A stretch of 64,000 bases of DNA. Origin: Rhizobium sp. 16-449-1b (GTDB lineage: Bacteria; Pseudomonadota; Alphaproteobacteria; Rhizobiales; Rhizobiaceae). The notes under the pieces were generated by a model, which saw nothing but the letters and a program-made list of their open reading frames with translations, ran no database searches and had not been told where the DNA came from. The DNA lies in contig NZ_JAGHMH010000009.1 in assembly GCF_017741935.1 (NCBI RefSeq), positions 1 through 64,000 of the forward strand, in the 5' to 3' direction. Positions 9,178 to 16,103 of the stretch are shown here, one piece after another (position 1 is the first letter of the stretch; each line of letters starts with the position of its first letter). A program made the translations under genes and the position numbers.

Positions 9178-9258
9178 ATCCAAAGCCATCCTCCCGTCAT
9201 GCCTGCAGGCATTTTGTCTCTTGATCCACCGTAACGGCGGTTATTTCTCGCGACCGCC

Positions 9259-10782
9259 TCAGGCGGCCTTCTTCTTCAGGCCCGCCGCATAGCGCATGAT
9301 CTCCTGCTCGGAGATCTCGTCGCCCTCGAGCACGCCGACGATCCGCCCCTCGCGCATGACCGCCACCCGGGTGCAAAGCCCGATCACCTCGGGCATCTCC
9401 GAGGAGACGACGATGATCGAGCGCCCGTCGCGCGCCAGTGCCGAGATGAAATGATAGATCTGCTGCTTGGTGCCGACATCGATGCCGCGCGTCGGCTCGT
9501 CGATGATGATGATTTCCGGGTCCGTCTCCATGACCTTGGCGAGCAGCAGCTTCTGCTGGTTACCACCAGACATGCGCCCGGCCACGATATTGGCATCGCG
9601 CACGCGGATATCGAAGCGCCGCCGCGCCTTGGCGAGCGCTGCCGCCTCGCTGCTGGGGCTGAGATAGCCATGCCGCGAATGCTGTCCCAGCGATTGCAGC
9701 GTCAGGTTGGCCAGCATGTTGGAGCCGAGCAGCAGGCCCTTGTGCTTGCGATCCTTGGTCATGTAGGCGAGGCCGGCGCGATTGGCCGCGTGCACGTCGC
9801 CAGAGGCAACACTCTCGCCACGGATGACCACCTCGCCGGCGGTACGGCCGCGAAGGCCGGCGATGGCCTCCATCAACTCCGTGCGGCCGGAGCCGATCAT
9901 GCCGGAAAAGCCGATGATCTCGCCCTTGCGCACCTCGAAGCTCGCATCCTGCACATAGCCGGTCGAGATACCCTCCACCTTCAGCACGATCTCTTCGTCG
10001 ACATCGGGCTCGTTCTTGGTCGGGTAAAGGCTGGAAAGCTCGCGCCCGACCATCAGCTGGGCGATCGATTCACCGTCGAGCATCGCCGTCGGCGCCGTCT
10101 TCACCCACTGCCCGTCGCGCAGCACCGTGACACGGTCGGTCAGTTCCATGACCTCGTCGAGCTTGTGCGACACGAAGACGAAGCTGGTGCCCTTGTCGCG
10201 CAGCTTGCGCACCTGCTTGAACAGGAAATTGGTCTCTTCCCGCGACAGCACCGCCGTCGGCTCGTCCATGAACACCACGCGCGCATCGCGGCTGATCGCC
10301 TTGGCGATCTCCACCATCTGCTTGTCGGCGATCGAAAGTGTGCTGATCAATGCGTTCTCATCGACATGCGAGCCGAGCAGATCGAGCGCCTTTCGGGTCT
10401 CGGCCCGCATGAACTTGCGATCGAGCACGCCGAAGCGCGTGACCTCACGGCCGAGAAACAGGCTTTCGGCGACGGTCAGGTGATCCGCGAGATTGAATTC
10501 CTGGTGGATGATGACGATGCCGAGCGCCTCTGCCGCGCCATTCGGCGGCAGCACGACCGGCTGGCCGTCGAGGATGATCTCGCCCGAGGTCGGCTGTTCG
10601 AAGCCGGACATCACCTTGACGAGGGTCGACTTTCCCGCGCCGTTTTCGCCCATCAGCGCATGGATTTCACCGGCGCGAAGCTCGAAATTGACACTGAAGA
10701 GGACCTGCACCCCATTGAAGGATTTGCATATGCGTCGGGCCGACAACACCACCGGCGCAGCCTCGACAGTCTCCAAACTCAT
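9259..10782 (-). CDS. Sugar ABC transporter ATP-binding protein (RbsA/MglA type, two cassettes)
   Basis: A 507-residue tandem ATPase. The first cassette has Walker A GENGAGKST near residue 45 and Walker B RVVFMDEPTAVL near 165. The second has the degenerate GMIGSGRTELM Walker A near 295, the signature MSGGNQQK near 405, and Walker B IIIIDEPTRGID near 425. This is the normal asymmetric pattern of monosaccharide importers. The ATG at 10782 follows GGGGAGGGC. It is the first gene of the importer operon, directly downstream of two LacI-type operators and divergent from the LacI gene. It powers import of the sugar bound by the protein encoded at 7151-8098. Confidence 0.92.
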   Translation of the reverse strand: MSLETVEAAPVVLSARRICKSFNGVQVLFSVNFELRAGEIHALMGENGAGKSTLVKVMSGFEQPTSGEIILDGQPVVLPPNGAAEALGIVIIHQEFNLADHLTVAESLFLGREVTRFGVLDRKFMRAETRKALDLLGSHVDENALISTLSIADKQMVEIAKAISRDARVVFMDEPTAVLSREETNFLFKQVRKLRDKGTSFVFVSHKLDEVMELTDRVTVLRDGQWVKTAPTAMLDGESIAQLMVGRELSSLYPTKNEPDVDEEIVLKVEGISTGYVQDASFEVRKGEIIGFSGMIGSGRTELMEAIAGLRGRTAGEVVIRGESVASGDVHAANRAGLAYMTKDRKHKGLLLGSNMLANLTLQSLGQHSRHGYLSPSSEAAALAKARRRFDIRVRDANIVAGRMSGGNQQKLLLAKVMETDPEIIIIDEPTRGIDVGTKQQIYHFISALARDGRSIIVVSSEMPEVIGLCTRVAVMREGRIVGVLEGDEISEQEIMRYAAGLKKKAA

Positions 10783-10821
10783 GATGCCCTCCCCTGCGGG
10801 CTCCCACCCGCTTGACCCTTG

Positions 10822-10856
10822 TGTAAACCTTTACATGTGCGATGTAAAGGTTTACA
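10822..10856. promoter_or_regulatory. Double LacI-family operator between the ABC operon and lacI gene
   Basis: TGTAAACCTTTACAT (10822-10836) and ATGTAAAGGTTTACA (10842-10856) are perfect inverted copies separated by five bases. Each contains a 14-base near-palindrome, TGTAAA-NN-TTTACA, typical of LacI-family sites. Their centres are 21 bases apart, two helical turns, so two dimers or a tetramer could bind on one face. The site is about 40 bases before the ATPase start and about 95 before the lacI start, fit for repressing both. Confidence 0.82.
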
Positions 10857-10949
10857 TCATCGTATCACGAAGTTCTCTTGGCTTCGCCCTTTGACGTATC
10901 CTTCAGTCTGTGTAGTGTCGCCGCGAATTGAGCCCCAAGGCAGAACGCA

Positions 10950-11981
10950 GTGTCGAATTCCACGCCAGCAACCATCGAGGATGTCGCCCGGATCGCCGAG
11001 GTTTCGATCGCGACCGTGTCGCGGGCGATCCATACGCCGGAGAAGGTCGCCAACTCGACGCGGCTGAAGGTCAACCAGGCGATCGCCATCACGGGATACA
11101 CGACGAACGCCATGGCCCGCAGCCTGCGTCTCGGCCGTTCCAACATGATCCTGGTCGTGGCTCCCGACATCGGCGACCCCAACTTTTCCAACATTCTGAT
11201 CGGCCTGGAGAACGAGGCCCGCGCCCATGGCTACGGCATTCTCATCGGCCATACGCAGAACGACGCCCAGCGCGGCCTCGAATATCTCAAATTCCTGAAT
11301 TCAAACCAAGCCGCCGGATTGATTCTCTTCACCGGCATCCTGCCCTTCGGCCACCAGACGATGACCGCGCGGCTCCCGCCCAGCGTCGGCGTCTTCGAGC
11401 CGGTCTTCAACGGCGGCATTCCCTATGTCGGCGTCGACGATATCGAGGGCGCGCGCAAGGCGGTCGACCTGCTCTTGGCGGAAGGCCACCGCAGAATAGC
11501 CTTCATCGGCGACAGCAAGACGCGGCTAGCCTATTCCAGGCGCCGCCAGGGCTATGACGAGGGGCTGGATGCAGCCGGCGTCGCGAAAAGCCAGCGCATC
11601 ATTCTCGAAGGCGACGGCACGCTCGAAAGCGGCCGCCACGCCGTCGAGCAGCTCTTCATGCGCGACACGCTGCCGACAGCCTTCATGTGCGTCAACGACC
11701 AGACGGCGATCGGCGTGATGATCGGCCTCAATGCCCGCGGCTACGACATCCCCCGCGACTTCTCCGTCACCGGCTTCGACGACGTCCCCCAGGCCGTCTT
11801 CATGTCACCGCCGCTGACGACGGTGCGCCAGCCACGCACAGCGATCGGCAAGCAGGCCATGGCCCTGCTGCTGGAGTTCCTGGGCGACGGCCAGCCCGCC
11901 GAGACGGAGATCCTGCTGCGGCCGGATCTCGTCGTCCGCAACTCGGTATCGGTACCTTCGAAGGGCTGGGAAAAAAGGTAG
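10950..11981 (+). CDS. LacI-family transcriptional regulator of the adjacent sugar locus
   Basis: A 343-residue LacI/GalR repressor. The N-terminal helix-turn-helix and hinge (TIEDVARIAEVSIATVSRAI near residues 8-27) precede a periplasmic-binding-protein-like effector domain with MILVVAPDIGDPNFSNIL near 65 and FMCVNDQTAIGVM near 245. The start is GTG at 10950; AAGG lies about eight bases before it. It is divergent from the sugar ABC operon and has a double operator in the 167-base gap, so it most likely represses the importer and itself until the imported sugar or a derivative binds. A weaker related site sits upstream of the isomerase gene. Confidence 0.9.
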   Translation: MSNSTPATIEDVARIAEVSIATVSRAIHTPEKVANSTRLKVNQAIAITGYTTNAMARSLRLGRSNMILVVAPDIGDPNFSNILIGLENEARAHGYGILIGHTQNDAQRGLEYLKFLNSNQAAGLILFTGILPFGHQTMTARLPPSVGVFEPVFNGGIPYVGVDDIEGARKAVDLLLAEGHRRIAFIGDSKTRLAYSRRRQGYDEGLDAAGVAKSQRIILEGDGTLESGRHAVEQLFMRDTLPTAFMCVNDQTAIGVMIGLNARGYDIPRDFSVTGFDDVPQAVFMSPPLTTVRQPRTAIGKQAMALLLEFLGDGQPAETEILLRPDLVVRNSVSVPSKGWEKR

Positions 11982-11999
11982 AACGCCTGGGCGAGCCAA

Positions 12000-12404
12000 C
12001 TACGCTGGAATTTGGGGCTCTCTTTTCGACACGGCACCCGTGCGCACCAATAGCATCAACAGCAAGTAGATGCCGATGACACCCTGGCCGACAAGCGGAA
12101 ACACCTTGAGAAGAGGATACACGGCGTTGCCGACAAGATAGGTCACGACCAACGCCGCGTTCCACGATGCTATGCCGATATCGATCATGCGCCTCAGCGT
12201 CAGGAACACCGCATAGAGCAGAAACGCCAAGGCAACCGCGATCGTCACATAGAAGATGATCTCGTCACTTGTCGGATAGAGGTATTCCGCCAGGCGAAGC
12301 GCGCCGAGAACGGCTGCGCCCGTCAGCAGAAGTCCGATTTGTCCGGCGAGGTAAGGCAGTCTCTTCAGCGGAGACATGGCCAGGTAAATTGCTTTAAAAT
12401 TCAT
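12000..12404 (-). CDS. Small membrane protein, DUF805-like
   Basis: A 134-residue protein with four hydrophobic segments. The central LRRMIDIGIASWN recalls the conserved Arg-Arg, Asp and Trp pattern of DUF805 membrane proteins, but the match is partial. No enzyme motif is seen. The start at 12404 is uncertain, since no clear ribosome site precedes it; another ATG lies at 12458. The frame stays open further up to 12650 but then crosses a strong terminator hairpin, so the longer form is unlikely. It converges with the LacI gene, with 18 bases between the stops. Confidence 0.55.
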   Translation of the reverse strand: MNFKAIYLAMSPLKRLPYLAGQIGLLLTGAAVLGALRLAEYLYPTSDEIIFYVTIAVALAFLLYAVFLTLRRMIDIGIASWNAALVVTYLVGNAVYPLLKVFPLVGQGVIGIYLLLMLLVRTGAVSKREPQIPA

Positions 12405-12601
12405 GGATTCAATTTCAGGCTTTATGATCTGAGCATCGACAACGGTCGCATAGCCCATCTCTGCAACCCGCTGCCCACGAACAGCAGCCCTTAGTGGCTC
12501 ATTTGCTTGAAAACAACTTAAGCGGATGTTCAGATTCGCATTTAAGGCACCGATGCGACCAGATACCGCAGAGCTGTCGGCGTCACGTGATCCGAACGGA
12601 A

Positions 12602-12631
12602 AAGGCCGGGAAGCTTGCACTTCCCGGCCTT
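12602..12631 (-). terminator. Rho-independent terminator after the cytochrome P460 gene
   Basis: AAGGCCGGGAAG (12602-12613) and CTTCCCGGCCTT (12620-12631) form a perfect 12-pair stem with a six-base loop. On the minus strand it is followed by TTCC, giving a short T-run after the stem. It lies 25 bases past the P460 stop. Confidence 0.75.
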
Positions 12632-12656
12632 GGGCCAGTATGCGGCGCAATGTCAG

Positions 12657-13169
12657 CTACGGCGCATAGCGCGTGAAGACATAGTCGTGATTGTTCACGC
12701 GCGCCTCGTGACAGGCAAAACAGGTCTCGTGCTGAGCCTGGTCGGCTGGAACGCCATTGATGAACCGGCCAAATCCCCAACCGCCCGAGGCCGCGTACTT
12801 CTTCGCATCCTTGACCATGACCTGCACCGTCGTCGCCGCACCGGGGACCGAGGCGGGCGCGAACTCGGCCGATGGCGTACGTTTCCAGGCGAGCTTGACG
12901 AGCACGCTGCCATCAGGAAACGGAAGCGTACCGTTGCGATAGGCCTTGACGGCGATATCGTTGCCGACGACCACGCGCAGCTCGTTTAGAGGCGCGTCCT
13001 CGAGCGCCGGCGCGATCAACTCCCACTGCCGGTAGCCCTCGGGAAGGGAGACGCCGTAGATCGGCGAGACCGGCTTGGCGGCGGGTGTCTCGCCGGCGAG
13101 CGAGCCGATCGCGAAGACGGTGGCGCCGACAGCGGTGGCGGCTGAAAGCAGCATGATTTTCCCTGTCAT
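12657..13169 (-). CDS. Cytochrome P460 family protein
   Basis: A 170-residue haem protein. An N-terminal hydrophobic signal (residues 4-27) should send it to the periplasm. The body has the P460 pattern GNDIAVKAYRNG, then PFPDGSVLVKLAWKR, and the single c-type haem site CFACH followed by HDYVFTRYAP at the C-terminus. In ammonia oxidisers cytochrome P460 oxidises hydroxylamine; homologues in heterotrophs have no clear function. The ATG at 13169 is used; a GTG at 13178 is possible. The gene begins about ten bases after the stop of the Tat-exported hydrolase, so they are surely co-transcribed and both products act outside the cytoplasm. Confidence 0.85.
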   Translation of the reverse strand: MTGKIMLLSAATAVGATVFAIGSLAGETPAAKPVSPIYGVSLPEGYRQWELIAPALEDAPLNELRVVVGNDIAVKAYRNGTLPFPDGSVLVKLAWKRTPSAEFAPASVPGAATTVQVMVKDAKKYAASGGWGFGRFINGVPADQAQHETCFACHEARVNNHDYVFTRYAP

Positions 13170-13178
13170 CGCAACCAC

Positions 13179-14228
13179 TCACGCAAGCTTGTCGGCATCG
13201 ATGATCGCCTGCGCGAAGGCCGCGGGCGCCTCCTGCGGCAGATTGTGACCGATGCCGCCGGTAATCGTCCGATGTTCGTATTTGCCGGTGAACTTCTTGG
13301 CGTAGGAGGCCGGATCGGGATGCGGCGCGCCGTTTGCATCGCCTTCCATGGTGATAGCAGGCACGCCGATATCGGGCAGCTTCGCGAGCTTGCGCTCCAG
13401 CGCATCGTATTTCTTCTCGCCCTTGGCGAGATCGAGCCGCCAGCGGTAATTATGGATGGTGATGGCGACATGATCCGGGTTTTCGAAGGCTTTCGCCGTG
13501 CGATCGAAGGTGGCGTCGTCGAAGTGCCATTGCGGCGAGGCGAGCGTCCAGATGAGCTTGGCGAAATCGTGCCTGTTGGCGTCATATCCGGCCCGCCCGC
13601 GTTCGGTCGCGAAATAGAACTGGTACCACCAGGAGAGCTCGGCCTTCGGCGGCAGCGGCTTCTCGTTGATCGCCTGGCTGCCGATCAGGTAGCCGCTGAC
13701 GGAGACCATGGCCTTGCAGCGCTCCGGCCAGAGCGCGGCCATGATATTCGCCGTCCGCCCGCCCCAATCATAACCGCCGACAACCGCGCGCTCGATCTTC
13801 AGCGCATCCATGAAGTCGATCATGTCGACGGCAATCGCCGCCTGCTGTCCGTTGCGCGGTGTCTTCGAAGACAGGAACCGCGTCGTCCCATAGCCGCGCA
13901 AATAGGGAATGAGCACGCGATAACCGGCGTCAGCAAGAACCGGCGCGACATCGACAAAGCTGTAGATGTCGTAGGGCCAGCCATGGAGCAACAACACGGC
14001 GGGTCCATCGGTCGGGCCCAGCTCCGCATAGCCGATGTCGAGCACACCGGTCTTGACCTGCTTCAACGCCGGGAAGGACGTATGCGTGCCCGGCTTGACC
14101 GACGAAAGCGCGCTACTTCCCGCTCCCGCCGTCTGCGCATGCACAGTGCCGGCAATGCCGACAGCGGCGGCAGCGAAGGCCGCGGCGCCAAGCAAGCGAC
14201 GGCGTTGGTGATTGGTATCATCGGACAT
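13179..14228 (-). CDS. Tat-exported alpha/beta hydrolase (epoxide hydrolase/dehalogenase-like)
   Basis: A 349-residue hydrolase. The N-terminus has a twin-arginine signal (QRRRLLGAAAFAAAAVG, cleavage near VHAQ), so it is exported folded. The catalytic part has the oxyanion motif LLLHGWPYD near residue 82 and the nucleophile elbow GGYDWGG near 150, with Asp rather than Ser as in epoxide hydrolases and haloalkane dehalogenases. A late GGIGHNLPQEAP holds the base His. This Asp nucleophile implies cleavage of an epoxide, a C-halogen bond or a related ester. It shares a transcript with cytochrome P460 and lies downstream of an HxlR regulator. Substrate unknown. Confidence 0.85.
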   Translation of the reverse strand: MSDDTNHQRRRLLGAAAFAAAAVGIAGTVHAQTAGAGSSALSSVKPGTHTSFPALKQVKTGVLDIGYAELGPTDGPAVLLLHGWPYDIYSFVDVAPVLADAGYRVLIPYLRGYGTTRFLSSKTPRNGQQAAIAVDMIDFMDALKIERAVVGGYDWGGRTANIMAALWPERCKAMVSVSGYLIGSQAINEKPLPPKAELSWWYQFYFATERGRAGYDANRHDFAKLIWTLASPQWHFDDATFDRTAKAFENPDHVAITIHNYRWRLDLAKGEKKYDALERKLAKLPDIGVPAITMEGDANGAPHPDPASYAKKFTGKYEHRTITGGIGHNLPQEAPAAFAQAIIDADKLA

Positions 14229-14378
14229 GGGGGCCTCTCGATTGTCGGTTGCAGGGGAGAGCGAATGCTCAGCTTGAGAGGTAGCGCGAGCCCCAACGGA
14301 CTGACAGGCAACCGACGTATGAAATGGCCTATATGTTGGTATAGAGCGCGGACGCGGCCATGCGCGGCAAGGACAGGC

Positions 14379-14756
14379 TCACCCCTTTTCCGCGCGCCTG
14401 GCGGCAAGATCGTCGAGCGCATCCGCATTGGCCCGCCCCCAACCGTAGAGCAGTTCGATCGGCTCGACGAACCGCTTGCCGAGCGGCGTCAGCGTGTAAT
14501 CCACGGCGGGCGGCACCGTACCGTAGACACGGCGCGTCACCAGCCCGTCCGCCTCCATGTCGCGCAGCGTCTGCGTCAGCATCTTCTTCGATATCCCCGG
14601 AAGGCTTCGCTGCAGCACGCCGGTGCGCGCGCAGCCGTCGAGCCGCGTGTCCAGCACATGCAGGATCATGCTCGTCCACTTGCTGGAAAAGATCTCCAGC
14701 ACGCGGCGGGGCGCGCAATCCTCGCGCCATTCGTGATCGGGTGAGCCGGCTCGCAT
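14379..14756 (-). CDS. HxlR-family transcriptional regulator
   Basis: A 125-residue winged-helix regulator. The HxlR pattern is complete: CAPRRVLEIFSSKWTSMILHVL near residues 14-35, then LQRSLPGISKKMLTQTLRDMEADGLVTR near 47-74, and the wing VDYTLTPLGK. One Cys is near residue 14 and a second near 42. HxlR proteins such as YodB and QorR sense electrophiles or quinones through cysteines. The ATG at 14756 follows GAGGTAACC. The gene is divergent from the PRISE reductase (107-base gap) and upstream of the hydrolase and P460 genes, so it could control both directions. That control is an inference. Confidence 0.88.
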   Translation of the reverse strand: MRAGSPDHEWREDCAPRRVLEIFSSKWTSMILHVLDTRLDGCARTGVLQRSLPGISKKMLTQTLRDMEADGLVTRRVYGTVPPAVDYTLTPLGKRFVEPIELLYGWGRANADALDDLAARRAEKG

Positions 14757-14863
14757 GTGGTTACCTCAGGGTGTCTATGTCTCGAATGGGTGCCTTCTAG
14801 CGACAAAAGATCGAAATGGCTACATGCGGAAAGACACCCGGTTGGACATCAGGAGACAGGCAT

Positions 14864-15922
14864 TTGAACAAGGCATTGATCGCAGGCGCAAGCGGCATCG
14901 TCGGCAGCGCCACGGCGGAACTCTTGAGCGGCAAGGGCTGGCAGGTCTTCGGCCTCGCGCGCAAGCCGCAAGCGGCGCCGGGCGTGCAACCGCTTGCCGC
15001 CGACCTGCTCGATCCCGCATCGCTGAAATCCGCGCTTGCCGATGTCGCCCCCACGCACATCGTCATTTCCACCTGGCTGCGGCAGCCGACGGAAGCGGAG
15101 AACATCCGCGTGAATTCGGCCATGGTCCGCAATCTGCTCGATGCCGTCAGGCCCTCGGGCTCGGTGCGCCATGTGTCGCTCGTCACCGGCCTCAAGCACT
15201 ATCTCGGCCCCTTCGAAGCCTATGGCAAGGGCAGCCTGCCGCAGACGCCGTTTCGCGAGGAACAGGGCCGTCTCGACATCGACAACTTCTATTACGCACA
15301 GGAAGACGAGGTCTTCGCGGCGGCGGCCCGCGACAGCTTCACCTGGAGCGTCCACCGGCCGCACACCATCGTCGGCAAGGCGGTAGGCAACGCCATGAAC
15401 ATGGGCACGACGCTCGCCGTCTATGCGAGCATCTGCAAGGAAACCGGCCGCCCCTTCCGCTTCCCCGGCGTTGCAGCGCAGTGGGAGAGCCTCACCGACA
15501 TGACCGACGCACGCCTGCTGGCGCGCCACATCGAATGGGCATCGACGACACCAGCCGCCGCCAACCACGGCTTCAACGTCGTCAACGGCGACGTCTTCCG
15601 CTGGAGCTGGATGTGGGGCCGGATCGCCGATTGGTTCGGCATCGAGCCCGCAGCGTTCGACGGCGTGGTCCGCCCGCTGGAACAGCAGATGGCGGACGAC
15701 GCCGACCTCTGGCGCGAGATCGCCAGGCGCCACGGCCTCGCCGAGCCTGATCTCAACCGCCTGTCCTCACCCTGGCACACCGACGCCGACCTCGGCCGGC
15801 CGATCGAGGTGGTCACCGACATGTCGAAAAGCCGCCGCATGGGCTTCCTCGACTACCAGCCCACCGATGACGCATTCTTCGACCTGTTCGAGCAACTGCG
15901 GGCCGACCGGTTGATTCCGTAA
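14864..15922 (+). CDS. PRISE-type short-chain reductase (enone 5-beta-reductase-like)
   Basis: A 352-residue NAD(P)H-dependent short-chain dehydrogenase of the progesterone 5-beta-reductase/iridoid synthase (PRISE) group. The cofactor site GASGIVGSATAELL is near residue 8. The diagnostic DNFYYAQEDEVF motif, with the conserved Tyr, is near residue 141, and VHRPHTIVGKA follows. PRISE enzymes reduce activated C=C bonds of enones. The start is probably TTG at 14864, eight bases after AGGAG; the ATG at 14816 lacks a ribosome site. It is divergent from the HxlR regulator, as is common for regulators and their electrophile-detoxifying reductases. Length agrees with bacterial homologues. Confidence 0.82.
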   Translation: MNKALIAGASGIVGSATAELLSGKGWQVFGLARKPQAAPGVQPLAADLLDPASLKSALADVAPTHIVISTWLRQPTEAENIRVNSAMVRNLLDAVRPSGSVRHVSLVTGLKHYLGPFEAYGKGSLPQTPFREEQGRLDIDNFYYAQEDEVFAAAARDSFTWSVHRPHTIVGKAVGNAMNMGTTLAVYASICKETGRPFRFPGVAAQWESLTDMTDARLLARHIEWASTTPAAANHGFNVVNGDVFRWSWMWGRIADWFGIEPAAFDGVVRPLEQQMADDADLWREIARRHGLAEPDLNRLSSPWHTDADLGRPIEVVTDMSKSRRMGFLDYQPTDDAFFDLFEQLRADRLIP

Positions 15923-15935
15923 CGAAAACTACATC

Positions 15936-15968
15936 GAAAGGCCGGGCCGCCGAGCGGTCCGGCCTTTC
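15936..15968 (+). terminator. Terminator after the PRISE reductase gene
   Basis: GAAAGGCCGG (15936-15945) pairs with CCGGCCTTTC (15959-15968) around a GC-rich loop that can itself pair partly. It lies 14 bases after the stop codon and ends in TTTC. Confidence 0.7.
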
Positions 15969-16033
15969 TGCCTAGGCGCGCAACACCGCGCCCGCCGCAA
16001 TGCGACATCGCGTGCCATGCCGGCACACGGAAT

Positions 16034-16045
16034 TGACAATTGTCA
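16034..16045. promoter_or_regulatory. Perfect 12-base palindrome upstream of the phosphate transporter gene
   Basis: TGACAATTGTCA is a perfect palindrome about 60 bases upstream of the PiT start. TTGTCAT at its right half resembles one half of a Pho box, but the second half (GGTTCAC) fits poorly. It is a plausible regulator site; PhoB control is only a possibility. Confidence 0.4.
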
Positions 16046-16103
16046 TGAGAGGTTCACGCAGCAGGCATAACTCGAAGGGACGGCTTCTGAGAGAGGAACT
16101 GAG

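Noticed and set aside
12405..12650. N-terminal extension of the DUF805-like protein
   Set aside because: The extended frame crosses the strong terminator hairpin at 12602-12631 and shows no membrane or domain pattern.
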